Assembly (NCBI RefSeq): GCF_038002165.1
Contig: NZ_JBBOBR010000001.1
Coordinates: 744,001 to 808,000 of the forward strand
Direction: 5' to 3'
From: Cytobacillus sp. FSL H8-0458
GTDB lineage: Bacteria; Bacillota; Bacilli; Bacillales; Cytobacillaceae
DNA length: 64,000 bases
Position numbers and translations under genes: made by a program. The first letter of the stretch is position 1. Each line of letters begins with the position of its first letter. The notes below the pieces were generated by a model that worked only from the letters and a program-made list of their open reading frames with translations, was not told where the DNA came from and did not search any database. Shown here piece by piece: positions 34,611 through 43,408 of this stretch.

Positions 34611-35381
34611 ATGTCATTTTTTAATAAGGTTCTGGCAAGTGTGGGAATTGGATCAGCAAAAGTGGATACGAAACTTGAAAAGGATTCAGCAGTCCCGGGC
34701 GAAGCCCTTAGAGGCGTGGTTGAGATTACAGGAGGCAGCACCGAACAGAAAATTGATGATATTTACCTTTCATTGAATACTACTTATATTAAAGAATCAG
34801 ATGATAAAAAATATACAGTCTCCGGTCTGATTGACCGTTTCAGGCTTGCTCAATCTTTTACCCTTGCTGCGAATGAACGAAAGGAAATTCCTTTTACCTT
34901 TAACCTTCCAGCTGACACACCTTTGTCTTTTGGCAAAACGAGAATATGGGTGGCGACAGGTCTGGATATAAAAAACGCGGTGGATCCTGCAGATAAGGAT
35001 TATATTCGTGTAGCTGCAACCCCGCTGATGGATTCTGTATTGAACACTGTTTCAAGTATGGGATTCCGCTTGCGGGAAGCAGAATGCGAACAGGCTCCGC
35101 ACAGGATTCGCGGAAGGCTGCCGTTTATCCAGGAGTTTGAATTTGTTCCAGTTTCCGGTCCTTTCAGAGGAAAGCTTGATGAACTGGAGATTGTATTTTT
35201 TCCACAGTCAAACGGAGCGACTGAGGTTATGATGCAAGTAGACCGTAAAGCGAGAGGATTAGGCGGATTCTTGGCAGAAGCACTGGAAATGGATGAAACA
35301 TTTGTCCGTTTCACTGTTACAAATGCAGATATTCCTTATATGCAGCAAAAGCTTCAGTCGGTCATTGCAAAATATGCTTAA
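34611..35381 (+). CDS. spo0M: Sporulation-control protein Spo0M
   Basis: A 256-residue arrestin-fold protein of the Spo0M family: MSFFNKVLASVGIGSAKVDT at the N-terminus and an all-beta body with PFTFNLPADTPLSFGKT. It influences entry into sporulation and interacts with the cytoskeleton and cell-division proteins; the mechanism is unclear. GGGAGAGAAGC precedes ATG 34611. It lies behind an ECF promoter, linking it to envelope stress. Monocistronic. Confidence 0.94.
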   Translation: MSFFNKVLASVGIGSAKVDTKLEKDSAVPGEALRGVVEITGGSTEQKIDDIYLSLNTTYIKESDDKKYTVSGLIDRFRLAQSFTLAANERKEIPFTFNLPADTPLSFGKTRIWVATGLDIKNAVDPADKDYIRVAATPLMDSVLNTVSSMGFRLREAECEQAPHRIRGRLPFIQEFEFVPVSGPFRGKLDELEIVFFPQSNGATEVMMQVDRKARGLGGFLAEALEMDETFVRFTVTNADIPYMQQKLQSVIAKYA

Positions 35382-35390
35382 TTCATTGAG

Positions 35391-35422
35391 AAAACGATGG
35401 GTGTTGCCCATCGTTTTTTTTT
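35391..35422 (+). terminator. Terminator of spo0M
   Basis: AAAACGATGGG-TGTTG-CCCATCGTTTT with a long T run. Confidence 0.9.
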
Positions 35423-35455
35423 TGCTCTGGCTGTGGCGGTGGAACGCTATAGCTG

Positions 35456-36313
35456 TTATGCCAGAAGTGTTTTAATTAAATCCTGTCCTTTTAAAAAGGG
35501 GGTAATGAGCACGTACATGATTGAATCGGGGATTCTCTTCTCATCATCTGAAATAATGCCGTGAACACCAAGCCTCTGCATGTCTGCAAACTGGTATTGT
35601 TTACTGATGGTCCACGAATAGATCTCATATCCGAATAATTCAGCTTGATTAAGGAAGGACTTGGAAAGCAGGAGATGGTGAACAGATAGAAATGAGGCAA
35701 AATCGCGGTAGGATGCCAAATGAAACAAGTCCAGGTGTTTGCTCAGAAGCAGGCCTGCAGGTATCTCGGGAGCCAGCTCGTGAAACTTTTTTATCTCATT
35801 AATATGAAAAGATTGGACTTTAACCTGACTGTCGGGTTTGTAAAGGTTTAGTATGTCTGCAAGAATTTCTGTCATGCCAGGCTGATTTTCAGGTGATTTC
35901 ATTTCAATTATAATTCCTATTTTTCCGCTGGCTTGTTTTAATACTTCAGTCAATAAAGGAATTCTTTCACCAGCATACGCAGGAGAAAACCAGGAGCCTG
36001 CATCCAGTTTTTTTATGTCTTTAACCGTTAAATCCTCAATTAGCCCCTCACCGTCGGTAGTGCGCAGAACATTAGCGTCATGAATAACAACCAGCTGTTT
36101 ATCCTTACTCAGCCTTACATCTAACTCGATATAGTCAAACCCCAATTCAATAGCTTTTTCGAACGATGCAAGCGTGTTTTCCGGTGCAAGTGCCGATGCC
36201 CCTCTGTGTGCGATAGACTTAAATGGCATGAGAGGCTGAAAAAAATAAGAAATAGTCATTAATAACATTCCAATCAGGATTGAAACTAAAACAGGCTTTT
36301 TAGATACCAGCAA
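35456..36313 (-). CDS. Glycerophosphodiester phosphodiesterase (membrane-anchored)
   Basis: A 285-residue GDPD: N-terminal membrane anchor (about residues 5-22), then the TIM-barrel motif IAHRGASALAPENT (His catalytic), ELDVRLSKDKQLVVIHD (metal ligands and second His) and IEMKSPE. It releases glycerol-3-phosphate from phospholipid head groups or teichoic acid debris outside the membrane. TTG 36313 has ideal spacing to GGAGG; ATG 36319 and GTG 36322 are too close to it. A cre site lies 54 bases upstream. Confidence 0.92.
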   Translation of the reverse strand: MLVSKKPVLVSILIGMLLMTISYFFQPLMPFKSIAHRGASALAPENTLASFEKAIELGFDYIELDVRLSKDKQLVVIHDANVLRTTDGEGLIEDLTVKDIKKLDAGSWFSPAYAGERIPLLTEVLKQASGKIGIIIEMKSPENQPGMTEILADILNLYKPDSQVKVQSFHINEIKKFHELAPEIPAGLLLSKHLDLFHLASYRDFASFLSVHHLLLSKSFLNQAELFGYEIYSWTISKQYQFADMQRLGVHGIISDDEKRIPDSIMYVLITPFLKGQDLIKTLLA

Positions 36314-36366
36314 TTTCATCACCTCCAGGTAAGACTTTTATACATAATATGCAGATCAAACATTTT

Positions 36367-36380
36367 TGAAAGCGTTTTCT
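36367..36380 (-). promoter_or_regulatory. CcpA cre site upstream of the GDPD gene
   Basis: TGAAAGCGTTTTCT on the plus strand fits the cre consensus TGWAARCGYTWNCW at every position. The adjacent TTAACG-A8-CGTTAA palindrome (36380-36399) is a second possible site. The 290-bp gap to yodL otherwise holds only AT-rich sequence. Confidence 0.75.
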
Positions 36381-36609
36381 TAACGAAAAAAAACGTTAAT
36401 CGACAAAAATAGTATTTTTTTGATGGAGGAAACGACAAGAAAAATGGCTAATTAAACAGTAATAAAAAGTTTTTCACGGAAATTTAGGCAGCTGGCAGGA
36501 AAACGTCATAAGAATGCTTTTGAAGACCTTATTCGATAGTTGACAGGTCTCTTGGTGTATTAGAATCAGCCAAAAATAGCGGATGCTGGGAATAAGAGGG
36601 GGATGCCAT

Positions 36610-36918
36610 ATGCTGAAGGAATTAACAAGAATTAGAAGAAGAGAGTATGATGTTACGATATTTCAAACACCTGAATTCAGGGGCAAAAAAGGCTTTCAGC
36701 AAGTATATCGCCTAAATGTAGAAGCTTTGACTCATGAGGAATGCCTTGAATCAGTTTTTAGAAAGTTTAATGTGCATGACCGGATCCCCAGAGATTTTGA
36801 TGGCCGATTTATTTCCACAGGAGATATACTCTATATTGATGAAGGCAGAAGAGGGCAGTTTTATTATCAGCTAAAGCCGGGCGGCTGGGAAGAAGTTAAT
36901 CGGATACATATTAGATAA
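36610..36918 (+). CDS. yodL: YodL-like protein
   Basis: A 102-residue protein with the YodL signature: MLKELTRIRRREYDVTIFQT, a central DRIPRDFDGRFISTGDILYID and WEEVNRIHIR at the end. B. subtilis YodL blocks cell elongation through MreB/Mbl and is made during sporulation (established there). AGAGGGGG precedes ATG 36610. Position between yozD/yodN and deoD matches B. subtilis. Confidence 0.9.
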   Translation: MLKELTRIRRREYDVTIFQTPEFRGKKGFQQVYRLNVEALTHEECLESVFRKFNVHDRIPRDFDGRFISTGDILYIDEGRRGQFYYQLKPGGWEEVNRIHIR

Positions 36919-36924
36919 ATGAGA

Positions 36925-36956
36925 AAAACAGGAGGGCATAAAAGCTCTCCTGTTTA
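36925..36956 (+). terminator. Terminator of yodL
   Basis: AAACAGGAG...CTCCTGTTT hairpin followed by ATTTT; it also serves as terminator for the converging small genes. Confidence 0.75.
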
Positions 36957-36971
36957 TTTTAATTAAAAAGT

Positions 36972-37121
36972 TTATTCGGTTATGTTTGAACCAGGACTGT
37001 TTTTGCGTTTGTTGGCTGTGAACTCCTTGCCATGCGCTTCCTGCTCTGCAACAATCGCTTCAGCAGGAATATGATTATTCTTCTTTGGTGAATTTATACG
37101 GTTGCGGTGCTTTTTGCCCAT
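36972..37121 (-). CDS. Small basic hydrophilic protein (49 aa)
   Basis: ATG 37121 follows GGAGGGACTTAAG on the minus strand. The 49-residue product begins MGKKHRNRINSPKKNNHIPA and is rich in Lys, Asn and Gln with no hydrophobic core, similar in character to minor small acid-soluble spore proteins (SspN/O/P type). I cannot match it to a named family. It follows the 42-aa gene by 15 bases, so the two form an operon. Confidence 0.7.
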   Translation of the reverse strand: MGKKHRNRINSPKKNNHIPAEAIVAEQEAHGKEFTANKRKNSPGSNITE

Positions 37122-37136
37122 CTTAAGTCCCTCCGG

Positions 37137-37265
37137 TTATCGATTGCTTTTTGTTTTGACTGTTTTGGATGTATTAGGCTCGGTATTAGCCCTAGAAGAT
37201 GGATTTGTCTCATTGGCATGCTGGACTGCCTGCCTGAGTTTTTTGCTCATTCCTTTTTGCGGCAT
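37137..37265 (-). CDS. Small basic hydrophilic protein (42 aa)
   Basis: ATG 37265 follows AAAGGAGGTTGTAATC, an ideal ribosome binding site. The product (MPQKGMSKKLRQAVQHANET then a Ser/Thr/Asn/Lys tail) is basic and disordered-looking. It resembles small spore proteins in composition, but no family is recognised. First gene of a two-gene minus-strand unit. The frame extends upstream to 37322 but lacks another ribosome binding site. Confidence 0.68.
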   Translation of the reverse strand: MPQKGMSKKLRQAVQHANETNPSSRANTEPNTSKTVKTKSNR

Positions 37266-37418
37266 GATTACAACCTCCTTTGGAAAAGCTAAAATTAGCT
37301 TTCCCGCAAAGAGAAAAAACATGCCCTGTCATATTTGTTTCTAACTGATGGCACATATGGTATAGTGTGATTTGGAAGCATTTACAGCAGCTTCAGAACT
37401 AATTTGGAGGTTAGATTT

Positions 37419-38123
37419 ATGAGCGTACATATTGGTGCTAAAGAAAATGAAATTGCGGAAACGGTCCTGCTTCCTGGAGACCCTTTGCGTGCAAAATATA
37501 TTGCAGAAACATTCTTAGAAAATGCGGAGTGCTACAATGAAGTCCGCAACATGTTTGGCTATACAGGAACGTATAAAGGGAAGCGCATATCAGTTCAGGG
37601 TACAGGGATGGGGGTTCCATCCATTTCCATCTATATTAATGAACTAATGCAAAGCTATAATGTCCAAAACCTGATTAGAGTAGGAACGTGCGGTGCGATT
37701 CAAAAAGATGTAAAGGTTCGCGATGTAATTCTGGCGATGAGCTCTTCTACAGATTCCCAAATGAACAGGCTTACTTTCGGAGGAGTTGACTTTGCGCCGA
37801 CAGCAAACTTTGATTTATTGAAAAAAGCTTATGATGCAGGTGTTGAAAAAGGATTAAACCTTAAAGTCGGAAATGTCTTCACAGCTGACATGTTCTATAA
37901 TGACAATTCGGAACTTGAAAAATGGGCAAAGTATCAGATCCTGGCAATTGAAATGGAAACGGCCGCTCTATATACACTTGCAGCGAAATTTGACCGCAAA
38001 GCACTATCTGTCCTAACAGTCAGTGATCACATCCTGACAGGTGAGGAAACGACTGCTGAAGAAAGGCAAACCACCTTCAATGAAATGATCGAAGTGGCAC
38101 TTGAGGCTGCTGTTAAGGAATAA
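37419..38123 (+). CDS. deoD: Purine-nucleoside phosphorylase DeoD-type
   Basis: A 234-residue hexameric purine nucleoside phosphorylase. N-terminal [24 protein letters not shown] binds phosphate, VGTCGAI and [14 protein letters not shown] bind ribose/base, and [17 protein letters not shown] carries the catalytic Asp. It splits purine (deoxy)nucleosides with phosphate. TTTGGAGG precedes ATG 37419. Monocistronic with terminator. Confidence 0.97.
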   Translation: MSVHIGAKENEIAETVLLPGDPLRAKYIAETFLENAECYNEVRNMFGYTGTYKGKRISVQGTGMGVPSISIYINELMQSYNVQNLIRVGTCGAIQKDVKVRDVILAMSSSTDSQMNRLTFGGVDFAPTANFDLLKKAYDAGVEKGLNLKVGNVFTADMFYNDNSELEKWAKYQILAIEMETAALYTLAAKFDRKALSVLTVSDHILTGEETTAEERQTTFNEMIEVALEAAVKE

Positions 38124-38132
38124 TATAGAATG

Positions 38133-38163
38133 AAACTGGTTCACCTGAGCCAGTTTTATTTTT
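38133..38163 (+). terminator. Terminator of deoD
   Basis: AAACTGG-TTCACCTGAG-CCAGTTT followed by TATTTTTTT. Confidence 0.8.
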
Positions 38164-38219
38164 TTGATGAGTGTGTTTTTGAAATTCTTAAATAGGATAT
38201 TTTGTGCCGTTTGTCCTGT

Positions 38220-38260
38220 TTTTAACACAATTATGGACTAGTTGACGTGTAGTGTTAAAA
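38220..38260. repeat. Inverted repeat over the yodJ promoter region
   Basis: TTTTAACAC (38220-38228) and GTGTTAAAA (38252-38260), 9 perfect pairs 23 bases apart, enclosing a TGGACT/TAAAAT promoter candidate. Operator-like arrangement. Confidence 0.45.
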
Positions 38261-38300
38261 TAGTAATGTTGCAAAGAAATAAAAAGACAGGTGAGTTTGA

Positions 38301-39173
38301 ATGAAGAAGATCATAATTATGGCAGGGACCCTCAGCCTTCTGCTTTCCGGCTGCAGCCAGCTTGATCCGTATTTGGATAAAGCAAAGCCGCTTATTGAAA
38401 AAATTCCGTTCCTTGGGGAAGATAAAAGCCTCGATGAACCTTCTCAAGAAAATGAGTCACTAAATAGAGAAGAAAACAGTGCCGGGGAAGCAGACAATGA
38501 AGACAAGAAAGATATTCAAAAGGATCCTCTTTCATTGGAAGCTTTATATTTTAATGATATTAAAACTGTGGATGGCAGAAATATTATCCAGAACCCTGAT
38601 AATGTGATGGTCCTGGTGAATAAACAATTCAGCCTTCCGGATGGCTATGAACCATCCAAGCTAATGATCCCGGATGTCGCATTTTCTTACGGGAAGTTAG
38701 ATTTGGAAAAGAGCTATATGCGTCAGGACGCAGCTGAAGAGCTGGAAAAGCTGTTTACAGGAGCATTGAATGAAGGTGTGGAATTATTTGCTGTATCCGG
38801 CTATCGCTCATTTACACGGCAATCGGAAGTTTTTGAGGCCGAAGTAAATAGAGTGGGTAAAGAAAAAGCGGTTCAGGCTGTGGCGATTCCCGGAAGCAGT
38901 GAACATCAGACAGGACTCACAATGGATATCTCAAGCAGAAGTGCAGGCCTTGAGCTTTCCGAAGAATTCGGGGAAACAAAGGAAGGAAAGTGGCTTGCTG
39001 AAAATGCGCATAACTATGGATTTATTCTCCGCTATCCAAAAGGAAAAGAAGCCATCACAGGTTATAAATATGAGCCCTGGCATTTCCGTTATGTGGGCCA
39101 TGAAGCTGCGAAAGTCATTTATGAAAAGAAATGGACTTTGGAAGAGTACTTTGATATTGTTAAAAAAATTTAA
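38301..39173 (+). CDS. yodJ: D-alanyl-D-alanine carboxypeptidase lipoprotein, YodJ (VanY family)
   Basis: A 290-residue lipoprotein (lipobox LLSGC, Cys near residue 15) with an acidic linker and a C-terminal M15B/VanY domain. Zinc and catalytic residues are in PGSSEHQTGLTMDISS (SxHxxGxxxD) and EPWHFRYVG. It trims terminal D-Ala from murein stem peptides. ACAGGTGAG precedes ATG 38301. Next to deoD, as in B. subtilis. Confidence 0.95.
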   Translation: MKKIIIMAGTLSLLLSGCSQLDPYLDKAKPLIEKIPFLGEDKSLDEPSQENESLNREENSAGEADNEDKKDIQKDPLSLEALYFNDIKTVDGRNIIQNPDNVMVLVNKQFSLPDGYEPSKLMIPDVAFSYGKLDLEKSYMRQDAAEELEKLFTGALNEGVELFAVSGYRSFTRQSEVFEAEVNRVGKEKAVQAVAIPGSSEHQTGLTMDISSRSAGLELSEEFGETKEGKWLAENAHNYGFILRYPKGKEAITGYKYEPWHFRYVGHEAAKVIYEKKWTLEEYFDIVKKI

Positions 39174-39197
39174 GAGGCCAAAATAGGCCTCTTTTAT
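39172..39197 (+). terminator. Terminator of yodJ (bidirectional)
   Basis: AAGAGGCC-AAAATA-GGCCTCTT followed by TTATTT. Confidence 0.82.
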
Positions 39198-39442
39198 TTG
39201 CTTTTCTCCTTTAGACTGCCTTTTCCTGATTGAAAATAGAATATAACCGCTAAAATGAAGGGTACAGCGGGAAGGCCTGATAGAAAACGGAGCACATTTT
39301 CTGCCTCTGTTAAAGAATATCCCAATGGCAGAAGCAGAAAAAAACTTAATAGAGCAAGTTTCCATGACTGATTCATGATCCCGGCAATTAGGCTGATTAG
39401 GGAAAATGCGAAGCTTATCCATAATATTGCGGTTAACATCAT
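39194..39442 (-). CDS. Small membrane protein (82 aa), unknown
   Basis: An 82-residue protein with three predicted membrane segments (about residues 4-24, 28-44, 56-72) and a basic C-terminus (GKGSLKEKSK). AAGGGGTGAAC precedes the ATG pair at 39442/39439. I do not recognise it. Convergent with yodJ. Confidence 0.7.
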   Translation of the reverse strand: MMLTAILWISFAFSLISLIAGIMNQSWKLALLSFFLLLPLGYSLTEAENVLRFLSGLPAVPFILAVIFYFQSGKGSLKEKSK

Positions 39443-39700
39443 AAGTTCACCCCTTAAGAAAGTGATGGGAGAGCTGAGGGCTTGCCGTTGAAAAGGATGG
39501 CTAGAGGGTTTTAAAATGACTATATAATAAAATATGTATATGCTGGCAAAACATTAATCTTTTATTTTCCTGATGTAAAATGCCGCTTTAATTGAAGTGA
39601 AGTATTGTCTGGCCGGCTGTCTGTTTACCTGATGTTTATAAACCTCCTTCAATGAGGTATTAATAAAGTAAGGTTTACTTGTAAAAAGGAGGCACATGCT

Positions 39701-39907
39701 TTGGATAAAGTTTCGTTTAAAGTTGTAGGCATGACCTGCAGCCATTGTGAAGAGGCAGTCAAAAATGCCCTTCTCTCCATCGATGGCGTGGCAAGCGTCT
39801 CGATTGCCTTTCATGATGAACATGCAGAAATCGAATATGACCCTGAAAAATCTGATATGGAACATTTTATAAAAGCGATTGAAAACCAGGGCTATGGGGT
39901 AGCCTGA
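39701..39907 (+). CDS. Heavy-metal-associated (HMA) domain protein, CopZ-like
   Basis: A 68-residue ferredoxin-fold metallochaperone with the metal-binding loop GMTCSHC near residue 11 and the usual AxIxYDPE strand. It binds Cu(I) or a similar soft metal. Unlike the copZ-copA pair of Bacillus, no P-type ATPase or CsoR is adjacent, so it may be an orphan copy. TTG 39701 has AAAAGGAGG 8 bases upstream. A terminator follows. Confidence 0.9.
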   Translation: MDKVSFKVVGMTCSHCEEAVKNALLSIDGVASVSIAFHDEHAEIEYDPEKSDMEHFIKAIENQGYGVA

Positions 39908-39913
39908 CATAAG

Positions 39914-39949
39914 AAAGAGCGCCACGCATACTTTGCTGGCGCTCTTTCA
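39914..39949 (+). terminator. Terminator of the HMA-domain gene
   Basis: AAAGAGCGCCA...TGGCGCTCTTT, 11 pairs. Confidence 0.8.
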
Positions 39950-40049
39950 ATCGCTGCACACATTTTTCTTTGTTATTTATTCGATAAATGTTATTCTAAT
40001 CATTAAGGATTGTACATAGTTATTTACGGTGACGAAAGTGGTGAAAAGT

Positions 40050-41528
40050 TTGCAAAATGAAGATTTAAACAAAGAAACTTCTGAAACACCAGATAATAAC
40101 CATTCAGGTTTTATCCGCATGAAAAAGTTTCATTTTGTAATGCTGCTGTTTTTTATTGTGTTCCTATCAGCTGGAATTACTACCTTTGCACTGGCCTTTG
40201 GAGATGAAAAGGCAGTAGATATGGGAACAAGCGAAAGAAGGGAATTTGATAAGCTGTATACAGCTTATGATACCCTGAAAGCAAACTATTTCGAGGAAGT
40301 GGATCAGAATAACCTTATAAATGGCGCTATTAACGGTATGCTTGAAGCCCTGGATGATCCATACTCGGACTATATGAATGAAGAAGAAGCCGAAAACTTT
40401 CATCAGAGTATTTCATCCTCTTTTGAAGGAATTGGAGCTGAAATCCAGGAACAGGAAGGCTACATAGTCATTGTATCCCCATTGAAAGGTTCACCTGCTG
40501 AAAAAGCCGGGCTTAGGCCAAATGACAAGGTTCTCTCAGTTGATGGAAAAAGCCTTCAGGGGATGAGTTCTACAGAGGCAGTTATGCTGATCAGAGGCGA
40601 AAAAGGAACTAAAGTAGAACTTGCTGTTCAGCGTCCCGGCACAGATGAGCCTATGAATATTTCCATTACACGCGATACTATTCCCCTTGAGACAGTATAT
40701 GGCGAAATGCTTGAAGATGGTATTGCAAAAGTACAGATTACTACATTCTCGGAAAATACTTCTAAAGAACTGGTTGAAACTCTGAACGAACTGCAGAAGC
40801 AGGGCATGAAAGGATTAATCCTTGATCTTCGCCAGAATCCAGGCGGCCTTCTGGATCAGGCAGTGGAAATCTCCAGCCTGTTTGTCCCGGATGGCGAGAT
40901 ATTATTCCAAATTGAAGACCGCAACGGAAACAGAGAAGAAGTAAAATCAAAAAGAGAAGAAAACCCGAATATACCTTTAGTCGTTGTGATTGATAAAGGA
41001 AGTGCCAGTGCATCAGAAATTCTGGCTGCGGCAGTACACGAATCTGCAGATGTGCCGCTTGTCGGTGATAAATCGTTTGGAAAAGGCACCGTCCAGCGTG
41101 CACAGGACTTCTCAGATGGTTCAAACATGAAATTCACTACTGAAAAATGGCTGACACCGGATGGCAATTGGATTCATAAAAAGGGAATTACACCTGACCA
41201 CAAAGTGGCCTTGCCGGAATACGCTGCACTGCCGTTTATTAATCCAGACACCGAATTAAAGCTTTCTGCTTCTTCAGCTCAGGTTAAAGCAGCTCAAGCT
41301 ATGCTGAAAGCTCTGGGATTTAATCCTGGAAGAGAAGACGGTTTCTTTGACGAAAAAACGGAAGCGGCTGTCAAGGAATTTCAGGCTGCTGAAAAGCTTG
41401 ATCAAAATGGAGTATTATCAGGGCAGTCTACACTTAGACTGATGGAAAAACTCCGTGAAAAAATCGACCAAAATGATACGCAAATTCAAAAAGCAGCTGA
41501 AGTGCTGAAAGAACAAATAGGGTCTTAA
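40050..41528 (+). CDS. ctpA: C-terminal processing serine protease (S41), CtpA-like
   Basis: A 492-residue membrane-anchored protease: one membrane helix (about residues 30-50), a PDZ domain (about 105-190), the S41 catalytic domain with DKGSASASEILAAAVHE (Ser) and VGDKSFGKGTVQ (Lys of the Ser-Lys dyad), then a C-terminal peptidoglycan-binding domain (about 415-470). TTG 40050 has AAGTGGTGA just upstream; GTG 40029 lacks a ribosome binding site. The position matches B. subtilis ctpA rather than the sporulation CtpB. Confidence 0.93.
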   Translation: MQNEDLNKETSETPDNNHSGFIRMKKFHFVMLLFFIVFLSAGITTFALAFGDEKAVDMGTSERREFDKLYTAYDTLKANYFEEVDQNNLINGAINGMLEALDDPYSDYMNEEEAENFHQSISSSFEGIGAEIQEQEGYIVIVSPLKGSPAEKAGLRPNDKVLSVDGKSLQGMSSTEAVMLIRGEKGTKVELAVQRPGTDEPMNISITRDTIPLETVYGEMLEDGIAKVQITTFSENTSKELVETLNELQKQGMKGLILDLRQNPGGLLDQAVEISSLFVPDGEILFQIEDRNGNREEVKSKREENPNIPLVVVIDKGSASASEILAAAVHESADVPLVGDKSFGKGTVQRAQDFSDGSNMKFTTEKWLTPDGNWIHKKGITPDHKVALPEYAALPFINPDTELKLSASSAQVKAAQAMLKALGFNPGREDGFFDEKTEAAVKEFQAAEKLDQNGVLSGQSTLRLMEKLREKIDQNDTQIQKAAEVLKEQIGS

Positions 41529-41533
41529 TCTAA

Positions 41534-41561
41534 AAGCTCTCCGATTCGGAGAGTTTTTTTC
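41534..41561 (+). terminator. Terminator of ctpA
   Basis: CTCTCCG-ATT-CGGAGAG followed by T7. Confidence 0.9.
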
Positions 41562-41708
41562 ATTTTTAAGCGGGAAGATTCCTTCCTCAAGCAAGTAGCG
41601 GCAGGGACAGTTCAAGTATGGATATTCCAGAAAGTGGGTATAGAATGCGTTTCTCTTTCCCACAATGGTAGTAAACTTTAACTATAAAGCAGCGCAGGGG
41701 TGATTTGC

Positions 41709-42626
41709 TTGAAAAAGATATTGATTCTATTTTTACTGGCTGCAGCTATATTATCCGGCTGCACGTCTTTTCAGCAAAAAGAAAACAACAATGCAAGGCA
41801 GGAGACGGAGATCGGTGAGTCCGAAAAGGAGAATAAAGAGCCTTCAGCGAATGAAAATGAAACGAAAAACTTTTTGCTTATTGGTGTCGACAGCAGAGGA
41901 GAAGAGGATTCACGTTCGGATGCCATTCTGCTGGCCAGCTATGAACCTTCCGGAGAATCCATTAAATTGGTCTCTCTAATGAGGGACAGCTATGTAAAAA
42001 TTCCGGATTATCAATATATGTACAGCAAATTGAATCATGCTTATTATATAGGCGGCAAGGATTTATTAAAGGATACAATAGAGCAAAACTTCGAAGTTCA
42101 AATCGATCATACAGCAATTATTGATTTTAAGGGATTTACAGCAATGCTTGATGCGATTGCCCCGGACGGAATTGAAGCGGAAGTCAGTACCGCTATGATT
42201 GAAGATATGGGACTGGATCTGGAGCCGGGGAAACAAAAGCTTAAGGGAAGCGACATTTTATCATATGTGAGATTTCGCCATGACGGACAAAGTGATTTTG
42301 GGAGAGTGGACCGGCAGCAGGAAATTTTGATTGGACTTAAAGATGAAGTGTTGAACCAATTCTCATCACCTGCCGGTTTTGCAAGGTTTCCGGAAGTAAT
42401 CAGCCAGGCAATGAAATATGTTGAAACCGACTTAAAGATTGAAGAAGCATTATCACTCGGTGTGAAATTTTTAATGAATCCTGTCACTGACATTGAAACA
42501 CTTAGGGTACCTGTTGAAGATAGTTATGAGAATAAAACATATGAACATGCCGGCTCGGTTCTCCAGCTTGATTTTGAAGAAAATTCAGAAGCACTTAAGC
42601 AGTTTTTGGATGCTGAAAAGAAATAG
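41709..42626 (+). CDS. LytR-CpsA-Psr (LCP) family lipoprotein
   Basis: A 305-residue protein with a lipobox (LSGC) and an acidic linker to an LCP domain. LLIGVDSRGEEDSRSDAILLAS, SLMRDSYVKIPDY and SYVRFRHDGQSDFGRVDRQQEI (split) are the conserved Asp/Arg segments that bind the polyprenyl-pyrophosphate substrate. LCP enzymes attach teichoic acids or other polymers to peptidoglycan. Most LCPs are anchored by a helix, so the lipoprotein form is notable. TTG 41709 follows GGGGTGA. Confidence 0.92.
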   Translation: MKKILILFLLAAAILSGCTSFQQKENNNARQETEIGESEKENKEPSANENETKNFLLIGVDSRGEEDSRSDAILLASYEPSGESIKLVSLMRDSYVKIPDYQYMYSKLNHAYYIGGKDLLKDTIEQNFEVQIDHTAIIDFKGFTAMLDAIAPDGIEAEVSTAMIEDMGLDLEPGKQKLKGSDILSYVRFRHDGQSDFGRVDRQQEILIGLKDEVLNQFSSPAGFARFPEVISQAMKYVETDLKIEEALSLGVKFLMNPVTDIETLRVPVEDSYENKTYEHAGSVLQLDFEENSEALKQFLDAEKK

Positions 42627-42646
42627 AGAATAAGAAATGCGCTTTT

Positions 42647-42690
42647 AAAAGCAAATGAGGAGCCCCCCTGGGCTCCTCATTTGCTTTTTG
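42647..42690. terminator. Strong bidirectional terminator between LCP and methyltransferase genes
   Basis: AAAAGCAAATGAGGAGCCC pairs with GGGCTCCTCATTTGCTTTT, 19 perfect pairs with a CCCT loop. The right arm overlaps the last codons of the minus-strand methyltransferase gene. Confidence 0.93.
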
Positions 42691-43294
42691 TGCACACTGC
42701 AATCCCAAAAGGGTAGTGTTTGCCTTCTCTTTTCGGTTCAATGAGAACACTTCTCTGATAATAAAATTCCGTCTCTCCATAAGACTTGAACAGTTCAATA
42801 AATTCATCTTCAGTCAGCTGGTGAAAATGGAAGGGCTCATTTGTCGGCTTTCCTCTCCCGGCACCGAAGGGCGTGGATAAAATGAGTGTCCCGCCTGGCT
42901 TTAGCATCTTAAAAAGGCTGTTAAGGAATATTTCTTCTGATGCCAGGTGTTCAAGCGTTTCAAAGCTCGTTATCACATCAAAGAATCCCAATTGTTCAGG
43001 GAGGGAATCATCTTCCGCATTGGCTTTTACATACTGCACGAGAGGATGATAATGATGCTGTCTGGCATATTTCAGTGTATCCTTATCAATGTCCACTGCT
43101 ACAATTTCATTGATTTCTTTTTTCTTGGCTTTTGCCATTATTTTTGAACCGTACCCCGTTCCGCACGCAATATCAAGCACTCTCCCTTTAGCGTAATAAA
43201 GGGCAAAATAGTAACGTGCCAAATGTTCCAGAAGCATTCCATTAGTAACCGGCATTTCCTCCAGAATGATTCTTTCTCCGGTATTTTCGAGCAT
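42677..43294 (-). CDS. yodH: Class I SAM-dependent methyltransferase, YodH-like
   Basis: A 205-residue Rossmann-fold methyltransferase. Motif I VLDIACGTGYGSKIM, motif II IVAVDIDKDTLKYA and FDVITSFETLEHL are clear, and the C-terminus resembles quinone/mycolate-type (UbiE-like) enzymes. The substrate is unknown. GGTGGAG precedes ATG 43294. B. subtilis has a methyltransferase, yodH, beside ctpA. Confidence 0.87.
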   Translation of the reverse strand: MLENTGERIILEEMPVTNGMLLEHLARYYFALYYAKGRVLDIACGTGYGSKIMAKAKKKEINEIVAVDIDKDTLKYARQHHYHPLVQYVKANAEDDSLPEQLGFFDVITSFETLEHLASEEIFLNSLFKMLKPGGTLILSTPFGAGRGKPTNEPFHFHQLTEDEFIELFKSYGETEFYYQRSVLIEPKREGKHYPFGIAVCTKSK

Positions 43295-43408
43295 TTTACT
43301 CCACCATCCTTAATAGAAATTATAGCAAAATTGTCTTATGGTTTGTATGGACTGGTAAAATCATATACAATGGGTCATTAGACAGGATAGCTATAAAGAG
43401 GTGATCCT

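Noticed and set aside
41620..41700. Sigma-B promoter for the LCP gene (GTTCAA...GGGTAT)
   Set aside because: Spacer of 20 bases is too long for sigma-B.
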